A stretch of DNA of 64,000 bases. Source: Streptomyces spororaveus. GTDB taxonomy: Bacteria > Actinomycetota > Actinomycetes > Streptomycetales > Streptomycetaceae. This document shows positions 9,556 to 19,194 of this stretch, piece by piece. A program made the position numbers and the translations under genes. The notes beneath the pieces were generated by a model, which searched no databases, was not told where the DNA came from, and saw only the letters and a list, made by a program, of their open reading frames with translations. The number at the start of each line of letters is the position of its first letter. Positions within the stretch are counted from its first letter, which is position 1. The stretch covers positions 310,001-374,000 of the forward strand of contig NZ_BNED01000005.1 of the NCBI RefSeq assembly GCF_016755875.1. Direction: 5' to 3'.

Positions 9556-10084
9556 GTGTGCTGGAGCGCGACGGCCGATCTGATGGCGGGGACGGTGATC
9601 TCCGCCGCCGGCATCGTGTGCCTGGCGCGGCTGCGGCGGGCCCGTGACCTGCCCGTCGCCGCGCTGCCGCTGCTCGCGGTCTGGGTGCCGGCCGGGGTCC
9701 TGCTGGCGGCCGCGCCCGGGGTCCCGGCGCCGCCTGTGGGGGCCGGTGGCCGCGGGGCCGGCCACCGCCGGAGTGCTCTCGTACTGCCTCGCGACCCGGT
9801 CGGTGACCGCCGAGATCCGGGGCCGCGGCATCGGGTACGGCGTGAATGTTCCGTGGACGCCGCTGGTGCTGGCGGGCTATCTCTTCGCCACTCTGGGCGC
9901 CTTGCTGCTCGGCGGCGACAAGCGGCTGAGAACCCTCGGCGCGGTGCTGGCGGCGGGGGCGCTGGCCTGCTCAGCGCTGTGGCGGCTGGAATTCGCCTCC
10001 ACCTGGTGCGCCTTCGCGGCGGTCGCGTCGCTGCTGGTCCTGGGCTGGGTCCGGCGCCCGGATGCCGCTTCCCCCGTCACGTGA
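9556..10084 (+). pseudogene. DUF6629 family membrane protein, frameshifted and internally deleted
   Basis: Translation from a GTG at 9556 begins with the family hallmark VCWSATADL and continues through VWVPAGVLLAAAPG. Homology then jumps to another frame near 9720-9740 (LWGPVAAGPATAGVLSY) and runs to the TGA at 10084, including WRLEFASTWCAFAAVASLLVL. From memory of the family, the segment between the first two helices (with the conserved HQ..E region) is also missing, so the gene is about 50 codons short. The frameshift could be a sequencing error. The deletion, if confirmed, would not be. Upstream AGGAG fits translational coupling to the MFS gene. Confidence 0.7.
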
Positions 10085-10116
10085 TCGACCGGAAGTTACC
10101 TAGACGTATGTAGTGA

Positions 10117-11817
<1,701 letters not shown>

Positions 11818-11841
11818 GGCCGCGCCCTCCCCCCAGCGGCC

Positions 11842-11874
11842 GGGGCCGTTCGGATCCACCGAACGGCCCCTTTT
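11842..11874. terminator. Intrinsic terminator after choA
   Basis: A perfect 12-bp stem (GGGGCCGTTCGG with its complement) closes a 5-nt loop and is followed by TTTT. It lies 25 bases after the choA stop, and the convergent CMD gene ends at 11912. Confidence 0.9.
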
Positions 11875-11911
11875 GCCTTCCCGCCGCGCTCCGCGCGCGG
11901 TGCGCCGCCGC

Positions 11912-12391
11912 TCAGTGCCCCGGCAGGACACAGACGCTGTCCAGGCCGAGCACGTGGTTGAGCCGGCCGAAAGCCAGCCAGGACCCGATGCTCATCGTCA
12001 GCTCCACGATCTCCAGCTGGCTGTAGTGCGTGGTCATCCGGTCCCAGAACTCCTCGTCGAGCCCGTGGTGGTCGAGGGTGTACCGCTCCGCGTACTCCGC
12101 CGCCAGCCGGGTGCGCTCGTCGAACGCGCCGGTCGTACGCCACTCGGTGACCGCGTCGGAGAACTCCTCCTCGACCTTCTCCCCCTCCCGCTCGGTGCGC
12201 CAGTCGAGGCAGAAGACGCACCCGTTGATCTGTGCGACGCGCAGCCGGGCCGCCTCGAACTCGCGCAGGCCCAGGGTGGTGTGGGCGTACACCGACAGGG
12301 AGAAGTTCGCGGCGGCCATGCCGATGCCGGGGACCATGTCGCCCCACACGTACTCGATGGGGTGCTGGCCTTCAGGGATGTCGATCCTCAT
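11912..12391 (-). CDS. Carboxymuconolactone decarboxylase/AhpD-fold protein, 159 aa
   Basis: A small helical protein with the AhpD-like redox motif NGCVFCLDWR (CxxC) and a downstream pair of His residues (LDHHGLDE), as in CMD-family peroxidases. The ATG at 12391 overlaps the TGA of the upstream DapB-like gene by four bases, so the two are translationally coupled. Together they suggest a small oxidoreductase/detoxification pair. ECF41 sigma factors often control CMD genes elsewhere, but the ECF41 gene here is 31 kb away and no link is shown. The exact substrate is unknown. Confidence 0.85.
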   Translation of the reverse strand: MRIDIPEGQHPIEYVWGDMVPGIGMAAANFSLSVYAHTTLGLREFEAARLRVAQINGCVFCLDWRTEREGEKVEEEFSDAVTEWRTTGAFDERTRLAAEYAERYTLDHHGLDEEFWDRMTTHYSQLEIVELTMSIGSWLAFGRLNHVLGLDSVCVLPGH

Positions 12392-13470
12392 GACTGCTTC
12401 CTTCCGAGTCTGCCGATGGCGGGGCGCAGCGGGATGTCGAGGGCGTCGTAGAGTCCGGGTTCCGCCTCGACGAGCCAGTCGATGGCGCCGACGAGGCGGC
12501 CGACGGCGGTGGCGTTGCCGCCCGCCGAGCGGTTCTCGCCCTCGTCCGTGGCCTCGATGGTGACCTCGATGCGCGGGCGGCCCTCGATGACGACCCGGTG
12601 GGCGCCGTCGCCGCCGTCGGGCGGCACGGGCCAGTCCGGTGCGCACGAGGCGTGGATGCGGGTGACGTGCTCGATGACGATGCGGGGTTCGCCCTCGACG
12701 ATTCCCTGCACCTCGAAGCGGATGGCGCCCTGGGTGCCGGCCTCGAACGCGCCCATGGTCCTGGTGGTCACCGTGGTGTCGAGCGCGCGGCGGTCCGAGG
12801 TCTCGCGTATCTCGTCGAGTTCGACCCCGAGCGCCCGGGCCATCATCCGGATCTGCCCGCCCCACACCATGGTGGGGATGGAGGGCATGAGCATCATCGG
12901 CTCGTAGTCCATGGGATGGCCCATGCCGACGAGATGGCGGACGGAGTCCGGCTGGTCGTAGGTGGAGTAGTCGAAGATCTCCTGGCAGCGGATGGCGTCG
13001 ATGGTGGTGCCGAGTCCGCTGAGCAGGAGCGGGAGTACGTCGTTGCCCCACCCGGGGTCGACGCCGGAGGCGAAGAGCGAGCCCCCGCCCTCCGCGACGG
13101 CGGCGAGCACCGGGTCGCGGAACTCGGGCGGGGCGCTGCGGTGATCGTAGAGCGGGTACAGGGCGGGGCTCACGACGACCGCGCCCGACCGGACGGCCCG
13201 TGTGATGTCGGCGAGCGCCTCGTCGGGCCGGATGTCTCCGGACGCGGCGTACACCACGGCCTGGGGGCGGGCGGCGAGTACGGCTTCGATGTCGTCGGTG
13301 GCCTCGACCCCCGACGGGCGGTCGAGTTGCCCGAGTTCACCGGCGTCGCGGCCGACCTTGGCTGGATCGTGGACGATGACTGCGCAGAGTTGGAGCGCGG
13401 GATGGGCCTCGACGGCACGGATCGCCAGACGGCCCACGTTGCCAGTACCCCAGACAACCGTGGAAATCAT
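12388..13470 (-). CDS. NAD(P)-dependent DapB-like dehydrogenase, 360 aa
   Basis: The N-terminal Rossmann motif VVWGTGNVGRLAIRAV binds NAD(P). The overall pattern follows the dihydrodipicolinate-reductase-like group that includes 2,4-diaminopentanoate dehydrogenase-type enzymes (VVSPALYPLYD, ASGVDPGWGNDVLPLL). The length is normal for that group. It is translationally coupled to the CMD-fold gene downstream through a 4-nt ATGA overlap. A catabolic role is plausible; the substrate cannot be told from sequence. Confidence 0.8.
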   Translation of the reverse strand: MISTVVWGTGNVGRLAIRAVEAHPALQLCAVIVHDPAKVGRDAGELGQLDRPSGVEATDDIEAVLAARPQAVVYAASGDIRPDEALADITRAVRSGAVVVSPALYPLYDHRSAPPEFRDPVLAAVAEGGGSLFASGVDPGWGNDVLPLLLSGLGTTIDAIRCQEIFDYSTYDQPDSVRHLVGMGHPMDYEPMMLMPSIPTMVWGGQIRMMARALGVELDEIRETSDRRALDTTVTTRTMGAFEAGTQGAIRFEVQGIVEGEPRIVIEHVTRIHASCAPDWPVPPDGGDGAHRVVIEGRPRIEVTIEATDEGENRSAGGNATAVGRLVGAIDWLVEAEPGLYDALDIPLRPAIGRLGRKQS

Positions 13471-13540
13471 GCGCGGAGGGTAGCCACAGGTCCTTGACGT
13501 TGCCAGAGTCGCGCGGCCTGAACTCGTCCGCCCCCGGGGG

Positions 13541-13726
13541 TTACTGGTTCTGGCCGCCCAGGACGAAGAGGAGGTAGACGAAGAAGGCGAAGAGGTGGCC
13601 GACGAACAGGTAGGCGATCAGCCGGATGATCAGGCCGCGCGGGAACTTGGACTCGAAGCGGGCCCGTATGGACGTGGGCGCGGGCACCGGCGTGGTCGCG
13701 GTGGCGGGCTTCTCGGCTTGGGACAT
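13541..13726 (-). CDS. Small membrane protein, DUF6126-like, 61 aa
   Basis: The N-terminal half is Pro/Thr-rich and polar. RFESKFPRGLIIRLIAYLF leads into one transmembrane helix (VGHLFAFFVYLLFVL) near the C-terminus. The start ATG has GGAGG eleven bases upstream, and the gene follows the XRE-cupin regulator by 17 bases, so the two form an operon. I recognise this as the DUF6126 partner commonly seen beside such regulators. Its function is unknown. It probably sits in the membrane with N-terminus inside. Confidence 0.75.
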   Translation of the reverse strand: MSQAEKPATATTPVPAPTSIRARFESKFPRGLIIRLIAYLFVGHLFAFFVYLLFVLGGQNQ

Positions 13727-13743
13727 GGGTACGGCTCCTCCGC

Positions 13744-14439
13744 TTACTGGTGGTGCGTGGGCATGGTCGTGGGTGTGGACGCGGGCGCCGGCCTTGCGGG
13801 CGCGGGCCCGGTCGTGGCGGCGCCGCCGAGGCAGAGCCCGGCCAGGCTGCTCTGCAGCAGGGTGTGGACGAAGAGCAGGTCGGCCCCGCTCGCGGAGGCC
13901 GCGCCGATCCGGTGCGGGGTGAGCGAGTCGAAGTGCGCGCTGTCCCCCGGCTCCAGCAGGTACTCGGCCTCGCCCAGGTGCAGCCGCAGCCGACCCTCCA
14001 GGACGTGGAGCCACTCCTCGCCGGGATGTACGCGGACCAGCTCGCCCTGGCTGCGGCCATGCGGCACGTGCACGCGCAGCGCCTGCATCCCCCGCCCGGA
14101 GCCGCCTGCCTGCCAGTACGTCCAGCCGTCGGCCTCGCGGGCGCCCGGACCGCCGGCCCGTACGATGGGATCCGCGACGGCGGGGGTCTCGCCGAGCAGC
14201 TCGGAGACGGTCGTACCGTAGGTGCGGGCGAGTCCGAGCAGCAGCGGCAGCGAGGGCTGGCGGCGGCCGGTCTCCAGGCGGGACAGGTGAGCGGGCGAGA
14301 GCCGGGCCCGCGCGGCGGCGGCCTCCAGGGTGAGTCCGGCACGGCGGCGCAGTTCGCGAAGCTGTGGTGCCACGGCGGGCAGCTCGTCGGCCGCGGCTTC
14401 GGGACCGGGGCCGGGACCGGGGGCAGTACCGGGGTTCAT
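13744..14439 (-). CDS. XRE-family regulator with C-terminal cupin domain, 231 aa
   Basis: The helix-turn-helix lies near residues 25-80 (LRELRRRAGLTLEAAAARARL, then SPAHLSRLETGRRQPSL), followed by a linker and a cupin_2 sensor domain about 125-205 (RVHPGEEWLHVLEGRLRLHLG...LEPGDSAHFDS.TPHR). The architecture is that of PuuR/SinR-like metabolite sensors. An upstream ATG at 14475 would place the operators inside the coding sequence, so 14439 is preferred. Two tandem 15-bp palindromes start 22 bases upstream and argue for autoregulation. It is co-transcribed with the DUF6126 gene and divergent from the CorA-type gene. Confidence 0.9.
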   Translation of the reverse strand: MNPGTAPGPGPGPEAAADELPAVAPQLRELRRRAGLTLEAAAARARLSPAHLSRLETGRRQPSLPLLLGLARTYGTTVSELLGETPAVADPIVRAGGPGAREADGWTYWQAGGSGRGMQALRVHVPHGRSQGELVRVHPGEEWLHVLEGRLRLHLGEAEYLLEPGDSAHFDSLTPHRIGAASASGADLLFVHTLLQSSLAGLCLGGAATTGPAPARPAPASTPTTMPTHHQ

Positions 14440-14460
14440 GTCCCCGATTGAGCCAGAATC

Positions 14461-14496
14461 TTGCCTTCCTGGCAAACCGCCTTACCTCTGAGGCAA
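14461..14496. promoter_or_regulatory. Tandem operator, two TTRCC-N5-GGYAA palindromes
   Basis: TTGCC-N5-GGCAA at 14461-14475 and TTACC-N5-GGCAA at 14482-14496 are separated by 6 bp. The centre-to-centre distance is 21 bp, two helical turns, so two dimers would bind the same face of the DNA. They lie directly upstream of the XRE-cupin gene. A third copy of the same architecture occurs at 45931-45945. Confidence 0.75.
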
Positions 14497-14624
14497 AACC
14501 GTGGGGACGTCTCCTCTCACCTGTTCGGGGCGGCTTGCCGGGCGAATGCGTCACCGCGCTTGCGCGGGATCCCGCTCGCTACAGGCTGGGAAGCACCGCA
14601 CCGGCCGACCCACGGCGAGGGACG

Positions 14625-15617
14625 ATGATCGTTTCGATGATGTCCATGCCGGAGGGCACCCTGGCCCGTGGCCAGGTGTCGGAGGCACGCGAGCGTCTGG
14701 CCACGTCCCGCTTCCTGTTCGTGGACGTGGAACTGCCCGCGGAGAGCGCTTCCGGCGAACCCCCGCTGGCCCACCTGCTCGGCCTGGAGGCCGAGCAGGT
14801 GGCGTGGCTCGGCCGCAAGGAGGAGTCCGCGCGGGCGGACATCTTCGGGGACAGCGGCGCGTTCGTCGTGCCCGCGGTCGACGCCGACCGGGTCATCCAC
14901 GTCCACGCCGTGGTGACCGATCGGTACCTCCTCACGGTGCACCGGGGGCCGGCCCCCCTGATCGGGGACGTCACCGCCCGCTTCCCCCTGGAGAGCCCGG
15001 CGGACTCCGTCGCCATGCTGTTCCTGCTGCTGGACGAGGCCATGGAGACCTACCGACGGGCCGCCGTCCGGGCCCTGCTGGAGGTGGAGGACCTGGAGGA
15101 CGCCATGTTCCGCCGGCGCGAGCCCGAGCAGCTCTACCGCCTGTCACGGCTGCGGCGTACCGCGGCCCTCCTGCACCACACCCTCCTCCCCTACCACCGG
15201 GTGGCGGAGGAGACCGTCACGCGCCGGGTGATGAACCGCGGCTTCCAGCAGGAGCGCTGGCAGCTCGTCCACGAGTACCGGCGCACCGCGAATCTGGTGC
15301 TCGCGGACATCGAGTCCCTCCAGGACACCGCCCGGCGGGCCTTCGGCAGCTACTCCTCCCTGGTGTCGGGCGACCAGAACGGCGTGATCAACCGCCTGGC
15401 GGTGGTGTCGACGATCTTCCTGCCGCTGACCTTCCTGACCGGGTTCTTCGGCATGAACTTCGCCTACCTGACGGACGAGCTGGAGAGCCGTGCCGTCTTC
15501 TGGCTGCTCGCCGTGGGCCTGCAGGTGCTCTTCCTGCTCGCGGCTCTCTACGTGCTCCACCGCACCCGGCTCTGGCGGATGCTGCGCGAGGACGACAGCG
15601 ACCCCGACGACGCGTAG
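14625..15617 (+). CDS. CorA-family divalent cation transporter, 330 aa
   Basis: A long helical cytoplasmic domain, rich in Glu/Arg, is followed by two C-terminal transmembrane helices (about 258-275 and 292-312). The diagnostic GMN motif (GFFGMNF, Gly276-Met277-Asn278) sits between them. The family forms pentameric Mg2+/Co2+ or Zn2+ channels. ATG at 14625 follows GAGGGACG; two nearby in-frame ATGs could also serve. It is divergent from the XRE-cupin gene and ends shortly before the palindromic element. Ion specificity is not evident. Confidence 0.88.
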   Translation: MIVSMMSMPEGTLARGQVSEARERLATSRFLFVDVELPAESASGEPPLAHLLGLEAEQVAWLGRKEESARADIFGDSGAFVVPAVDADRVIHVHAVVTDRYLLTVHRGPAPLIGDVTARFPLESPADSVAMLFLLLDEAMETYRRAAVRALLEVEDLEDAMFRRREPEQLYRLSRLRRTAALLHHTLLPYHRVAEETVTRRVMNRGFQQERWQLVHEYRRTANLVLADIESLQDTARRAFGSYSSLVSGDQNGVINRLAVVSTIFLPLTFLTGFFGMNFAYLTDELESRAVFWLLAVGLQVLFLLAALYVLHRTRLWRMLREDDSDPDDA

Positions 15618-15670
15618 GCCGCGTCCGGCGGATCAGGGCGCAGCGCGGGCCATGATCCGCCCGGCACTCC

Positions 15671-15851
15671 TAAGGCCGTGTCCGCACAGGAGCGCCGGCC
15701 GCCCGAAGGGCGGGCCACGCGGCGTCTGGCGCCGTGCATCGCAAGGCGGAGGGCCGTCCGTGTACTGGACGTACTCGGACGTGCCCGACAACGCAGCGAG
15801 GTGCGGTGCCAGACGCCGCGTGGCAGGCGGGACTTTGCGGACACGGCCTTA
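15671..15851. mobile_element. MITE-like 181-bp imperfect palindrome
   Basis: Perfect 16-bp terminal inverted repeats (TAAGGCCGTGTCCGCA at 15671-15686 and its complement at 15836-15851) enclose a second perfect 16-bp inverted pair at 15715-15730 and 15808-15823. The core is less symmetric. No protein is encoded. It lies between the convergent CorA-type and DNA ligase genes. I recall closely similar sequences scattered in other Streptomyces genomes, so it is probably a miniature element mobilised in trans. The right end overlaps the ligase stop codon. As RNA it would fold into a long hairpin and could terminate both genes. Confidence 0.75.
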
Positions 15852-17381
15852 GGCCGCGTGTGCCGCCAGGACCGTGGCCACCGTGTCCGCCTCGGCCGCC
15901 GTCTTGTCCGGGCGGTGGCGCAGGACCCGGGCGAAGCGCAGGGCCACCCCCGCCGGGTAGCGCGAGGAGCGCTGCAGGCCGTCGTAGGCGATCTCCACCA
16001 CCAGCTCGGGCCGCACCCGCACGGTGAAGCCGTCGTCCGAGGTGGCGAGCGCGCGCAGGGCCTCGGTCTGCCAGCGCAGCATCTGGTCGGTGAGCCCCTT
16101 GAAGGTCTTGCCGAGCATGGCGTACGTCCCCTCGGCGGTGCGCGCCCCCAGGTGCAGGTTCGACAGCAGACCGGTGCGCCGCCCGTGGCCCCATTCGGCG
16201 GCGAGGACCACCAGGTCCAGGGTGTGCACCGGCTTCACCTTGAGCCAGTGCCTGCCGCGCCGACCGGCCGCGTAGGCCGAGTCCAGCCCCTTGACCACGA
16301 CCCCCTCGTGCCCGCGGCGCAGGGTCTCGGCCCAGAACTCCTCGGCCTCGGCCTCCTGCTCCCCCGGGTCCTCGACGGCGAGGCGGCGGACCCGCGCGTC
16401 CTCGGGTACGAGCGCGGCGAGGGCCGCGTACCGCTCGCGCACCGGCAGGTCGAGGAGGACGTCCTCGCCGACGGCCAGGACGTCGAAGAAGCAGGGGACG
16501 ACCGGGAGGGTGCGGCGGGCCGCCCCGACGTCGACCCGGGAGCCGACGCGGCTCGCGATCTCCTGGAAGGGGACCGGCCGGCCGTCCGGCGCCCGCCCGA
16601 TGACCTCCCCGTCGAGGATGAACCGCTCCCCGGGCAGCGACCGGGCCAGCTCCGCCACCTCCGGGAGCCGCTCGGTGATCTCGTCGAGGGAGCGCGTGTA
16701 CACCCGTACGTCGGCCCCGTCCCGGTGGACCTGGACGCGGATGCCGTCCAGCTTCTCCTCCACCGCGCACGGTCCGAGCGCGCCCAGCGCCTCGGCGACC
16801 GACTTCGCCGTGCCCGCCAGCATCGGCTGGACGGGCCGGCCGACGCGCAGCGTGACCGTGCACAGCGCCTGCGCGCCCTCGGCCAGCACGGCCGCCGCCA
16901 CCCGGGGCAGCGAGCCGTCCAGCATCACCGCCCGGCGCAGATCGGCGGCCGGTACGCCGGCGGCCGCGGCCACGCCCTCCAGGGCCACCGCGTCCAGCGC
17001 GCCCTGGCGTACCTCGCCGGAGAGCAGGCTGCGCAGGAACACCTGCTCGGCCGCGGTGGCCCGGCCCAGCAGGCCGGCGAGGACGCGGCCGCGCCGCTCC
17101 ACCGACCCGGCGCCCCGGGTGGCGGCCAGTTCGCCCACCGCCGTGTCGACGTCGAGGACGGTCAGCGTCGGTGCGTCCGCCGGTTCGGCTTCCTGGCCGA
17201 GGGTGCGCCAGCCGATGCCGGGGCGGCCCTGCGGAAGGCGCCCGGAGAGGTAGGAGATGACCAGGCCGGCCTCCTCCGGGGGCGCGTCGGCGAAGAGCCC
17301 GGCGAGCAGGGCGGTCTTACGGGACCGGGCGGAGGTCTCGGCGACCTCCTTGGACACGCGTGCGACTTCGGCCAGCAGCAT
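15849..17381 (-). CDS. ATP-dependent DNA ligase (LigB-like), 510 aa
   Basis: An N-terminal helical DNA-ligase domain (about 1-170), then the adenylation domain with motif I EEKLDG (Lys210 carries AMP), motif IV-type GHEGVVVKGLD, motif V HWLKVKP, and an OB-fold C-terminus. The length equals that of mycobacterial LigB. It seals nicks with ATP and is accessory to the NAD-dependent essential ligase. The ATG at 17381 is chosen because the open frame upstream contains intergenic features. The TAA stop is formed by the first three bases of the adjacent MITE-like element, so the original C-terminus may have differed. Confidence 0.93.
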   Translation of the reverse strand: MLLAEVARVSKEVAETSARSRKTALLAGLFADAPPEEAGLVISYLSGRLPQGRPGIGWRTLGQEAEPADAPTLTVLDVDTAVGELAATRGAGSVERRGRVLAGLLGRATAAEQVFLRSLLSGEVRQGALDAVALEGVAAAAGVPAADLRRAVMLDGSLPRVAAAVLAEGAQALCTVTLRVGRPVQPMLAGTAKSVAEALGALGPCAVEEKLDGIRVQVHRDGADVRVYTRSLDEITERLPEVAELARSLPGERFILDGEVIGRAPDGRPVPFQEIASRVGSRVDVGAARRTLPVVPCFFDVLAVGEDVLLDLPVRERYAALAALVPEDARVRRLAVEDPGEQEAEAEEFWAETLRRGHEGVVVKGLDSAYAAGRRGRHWLKVKPVHTLDLVVLAAEWGHGRRTGLLSNLHLGARTAEGTYAMLGKTFKGLTDQMLRWQTEALRALATSDDGFTVRVRPELVVEIAYDGLQRSSRYPAGVALRFARVLRHRPDKTAAEADTVATVLAAHAA

Positions 17382-17463
17382 GCGGCCATCCTGACGCCAC
17401 CGGCCCCCTGGCGCAGGTCGGTCCACGCAGGTGGGTCCGCGCAGGTGGGTCGGGCGTGTGGCG

Positions 17464-17483
17464 CTGTCACGCGCCCGTGACAG
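17464..17483. promoter_or_regulatory. Inverted repeat between ligase and secreted-protein genes
   Basis: CTGTCACG and CGTGACAG form perfect 8-bp arms around a 4-bp centre. They lie about 83 bases upstream of the ligase start and 115 upstream of the secreted-protein start. It is a candidate operator for either divergent gene; no regulator is assigned. Confidence 0.4.
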
Positions 17484-17598
17484 TCGGAGGACGCTCTCGT
17501 GAGGATCGGCCGCCAGTCTCGTGCGTAGGGGCAAAAGCGACATAACGACTCATCGCCCCTTTCACCCCACCCCCACCCCCACCCCCTGGAGCACTCTC

Positions 17599-17997
17599 AT
17601 GATCCGCACCTCCCGCAAGCAGCGTTTCGCGATGGTCGCCGTGTCGGGCGCGTTCGTCGCCGGAGGCGTACTGCTGCCTGGGACGGCCTTCGCCGCTCCG
17701 CACACCCCGGAGACGGCCTCGGCCACCGTCCACCGGGCCGGATACGAGAACGGCGGTCATCAGGACAAGGGCCGGGAGGATCACCGTGGTGAGCGCAAGG
17801 GCCACCACGACAGGAAGAACCGGCACGACCGCAACGGCAAGGTCCGGGACGTCGACAACATGCCGGGATGCAAGTTCTACCAGGGCAAGGTCTACTGCGA
17901 GCACCAGCCGAACCCGGCACCGAAGCCCGCTCCGGCCCCGAAGCCGGACCCGGTCAAGGCGGAGAAGGACAATCCCGACCACGTGCCGAACGTCTAG
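17599..17997 (+). CDS. Small secreted protein, His/Lys/Pro-rich, 132 aa
   Basis: A clear signal peptide (basic start, hydrophobic AMVAVSGAFVAGGVLL, AFA-A cleavage near residue 34) precedes a charged His/Arg/Lys/Glu-rich region. A small two-cysteine segment follows (GCKFYQGKVYCEHQ, likely one disulfide), then a Pro-Ala-Lys-rich tail. TGGAGC precedes the ATG. The gene is intact, although an IS481 element inserted exactly at its stop codon; the TAG lies in the CTAG target. Its former terminator hairpin is now beyond the IS. Wall or metal association is possible, but no family is recognised. Confidence 0.75.
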   Translation: MIRTSRKQRFAMVAVSGAFVAGGVLLPGTAFAAPHTPETASATVHRAGYENGGHQDKGREDHRGERKGHHDRKNRHDRNGKVRDVDNMPGCKFYQGKVYCEHQPNPAPKPAPAPKPDPVKAEKDNPDHVPNV

Positions 17998-18956
17998 ATG
18001 TGTTGTCCGGACAGGTTGGTGACGCGGCTGGCGGGTGTCTGGCCACTGATGCCGGTGTGGGGTCGGTGGTAGTTGTACCAGTGCAGCCAGTCGGTGAAAG
18101 CTTCCTGGCGCTGCCGGTCTGAGGTGTAGGGCTTCTGGTAGGCCCATTCTTCGAGCAGGGTGCGGTGGAAGCGTTCGACCTTGCCGTTGGTCTGTGGGCG
18201 CCAGGGCCTGGTCCATCGGGGCTGGATGTCCAGATCGCGGCAGGTCTGGCTCCAGGTGTGCTTGGTGTAGGCCCAGGCGTTGTCGGTCAGGACCCGTTCG
18301 ACGGTGATGCCCAGGGACGCGAACCAGGCGGTGGCCCGGGTGAGGAAGGCGGCGCAGGTCGGGGCGGTCTCGTCGGGCAGGTCTTCGGTGTAGGCGAGTC
18401 GGGTGTGGTCGTCGAGGGCGGTGTGGAGGTAGGCGTATCCGGCGCCGTTGCGGCGGTCCTTGTTCGGGCTGCCGGCGGCCCGGCCGAGGACTCTGTGGCC
18501 GCCGCCGTCGGGGATCCGGCCGAGCTTCTTGACATCGATGTGGACGAGTTCGCCGGGCCGGGCGCGTTCATAGCGGCGGACGGGTTCGCCGGTGGCCCGG
18601 TCCAGAGCCGCCAGGGGCGGCTGGCCGTTGCGGACGAGGATGCGGTGGGCGGTCGAGGCCGCGATACGGCACCGGACTGCCAGCCGCAGTGGACCGATCC
18701 GGTGTTCCCGCCGGAGGCGGAGCACTTCCGTCTCGATCTCGGCTGCTGTCCTGCGGGGCTGGTGGTGGGGCCGGCTGGAGCGGTCACTCATTCCGGCGAC
18801 GCCCAGCAGCCGGTAGCGGGTGGCCCAGCGGGCCGCGGTGGTGTGGCTGACCTGGAAACGCTCTGCCGCCCGGCGCACGGGCCAGCCGTCATCGACGACA
18901 CAACGCGCCAGACGAAGTCGCCCGGTCTCGGTCAGCGGCGCATTACGGTGGACCAC
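17994..18956 (-). CDS. IS481-family transposase, 320 aa
   Basis: Start GTG at 18956 with AGGAGG five bases upstream (VVHRNAPLTETGRL). N-terminal helix-turn-helix (about 20-60), then an rve-type catalytic core with Asp in VHIDVKKLG, Asp in LTDNAW and Glu in VERFHRTLLEEW. The last codon inside the element is Ile; the TAG stop is completed by the flanking CTAG duplication, so the transposase borrows its stop from the target. The protein appears complete. Confidence 0.93.
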   Translation of the reverse strand: MVHRNAPLTETGRLRLARCVVDDGWPVRRAAERFQVSHTTAARWATRYRLLGVAGMSDRSSRPHHQPRRTAAEIETEVLRLRREHRIGPLRLAVRCRIAASTAHRILVRNGQPPLAALDRATGEPVRRYERARPGELVHIDVKKLGRIPDGGGHRVLGRAAGSPNKDRRNGAGYAYLHTALDDHTRLAYTEDLPDETAPTCAAFLTRATAWFASLGITVERVLTDNAWAYTKHTWSQTCRDLDIQPRWTRPWRPQTNGKVERFHRTLLEEWAYQKPYTSDRQRQEAFTDWLHWYNYHRPHTGISGQTPASRVTNLSGQHI

Positions 18957-19065
18957 GAGGGCCTCCTGAAGTTGGCGTAGATGTCGCAATCCACACCGAG
19001 CCAGAAGGCCCTCACCCATTTCAAGAACCCAGCACGCGTGTCACCAACGTCCCGGGACAACACAT
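17998..19065. mobile_element. Complete IS481-family insertion sequence, 1,068 bp
   Basis: Terminal inverted repeats beginning ATGTGTTGTCC at both ends (imperfect beyond that, both containing a GTTGGTGAC block) enclose one DDE transposase gene on the minus strand. The element is flanked by a CTAG direct duplication at 17994-17997 and 19066-19069, the known target preference of this family. Intact ends, duplication and reading frame suggest a recent insertion. Confidence 0.93.
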
Positions 19066-19076
19066 CTAGGCCGTGC

Positions 19077-19116
19077 GGCCCCCGGGCGTACCGCAGGTGC
19101 GGTACGCCCGGGGGCC
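19077..19116. terminator. Strong hairpin, displaced terminator of the secreted-protein gene
   Basis: A perfect 19-bp stem closes on a GG turn. Removing the IS and one CTAG copy would put it eight bases after the 17997 stop codon, so it was the natural terminator of that gene. It lacks a U-tract. Confidence 0.7.
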
Positions 19117-19194
19117 CGGCGTGGTCCCTGAGAAGGGGGACGGCTCCCCCTGCGGGTGCTCGGTGCCCGAGCGGTGGCCCTTTAGGGTTCCCGT

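Noticed and set aside
9720..9745. Programmed frameshift in the DUF6629 gene
   Set aside because: No slippery heptamer or obvious stimulator, and a segment appears deleted; decay or sequencing error is simpler.
17567..17589. CCCCCAC tandem stretch before the secreted-protein gene
   Set aside because: Short homopolymer-like repeat in a promoter; no functional pattern seen.
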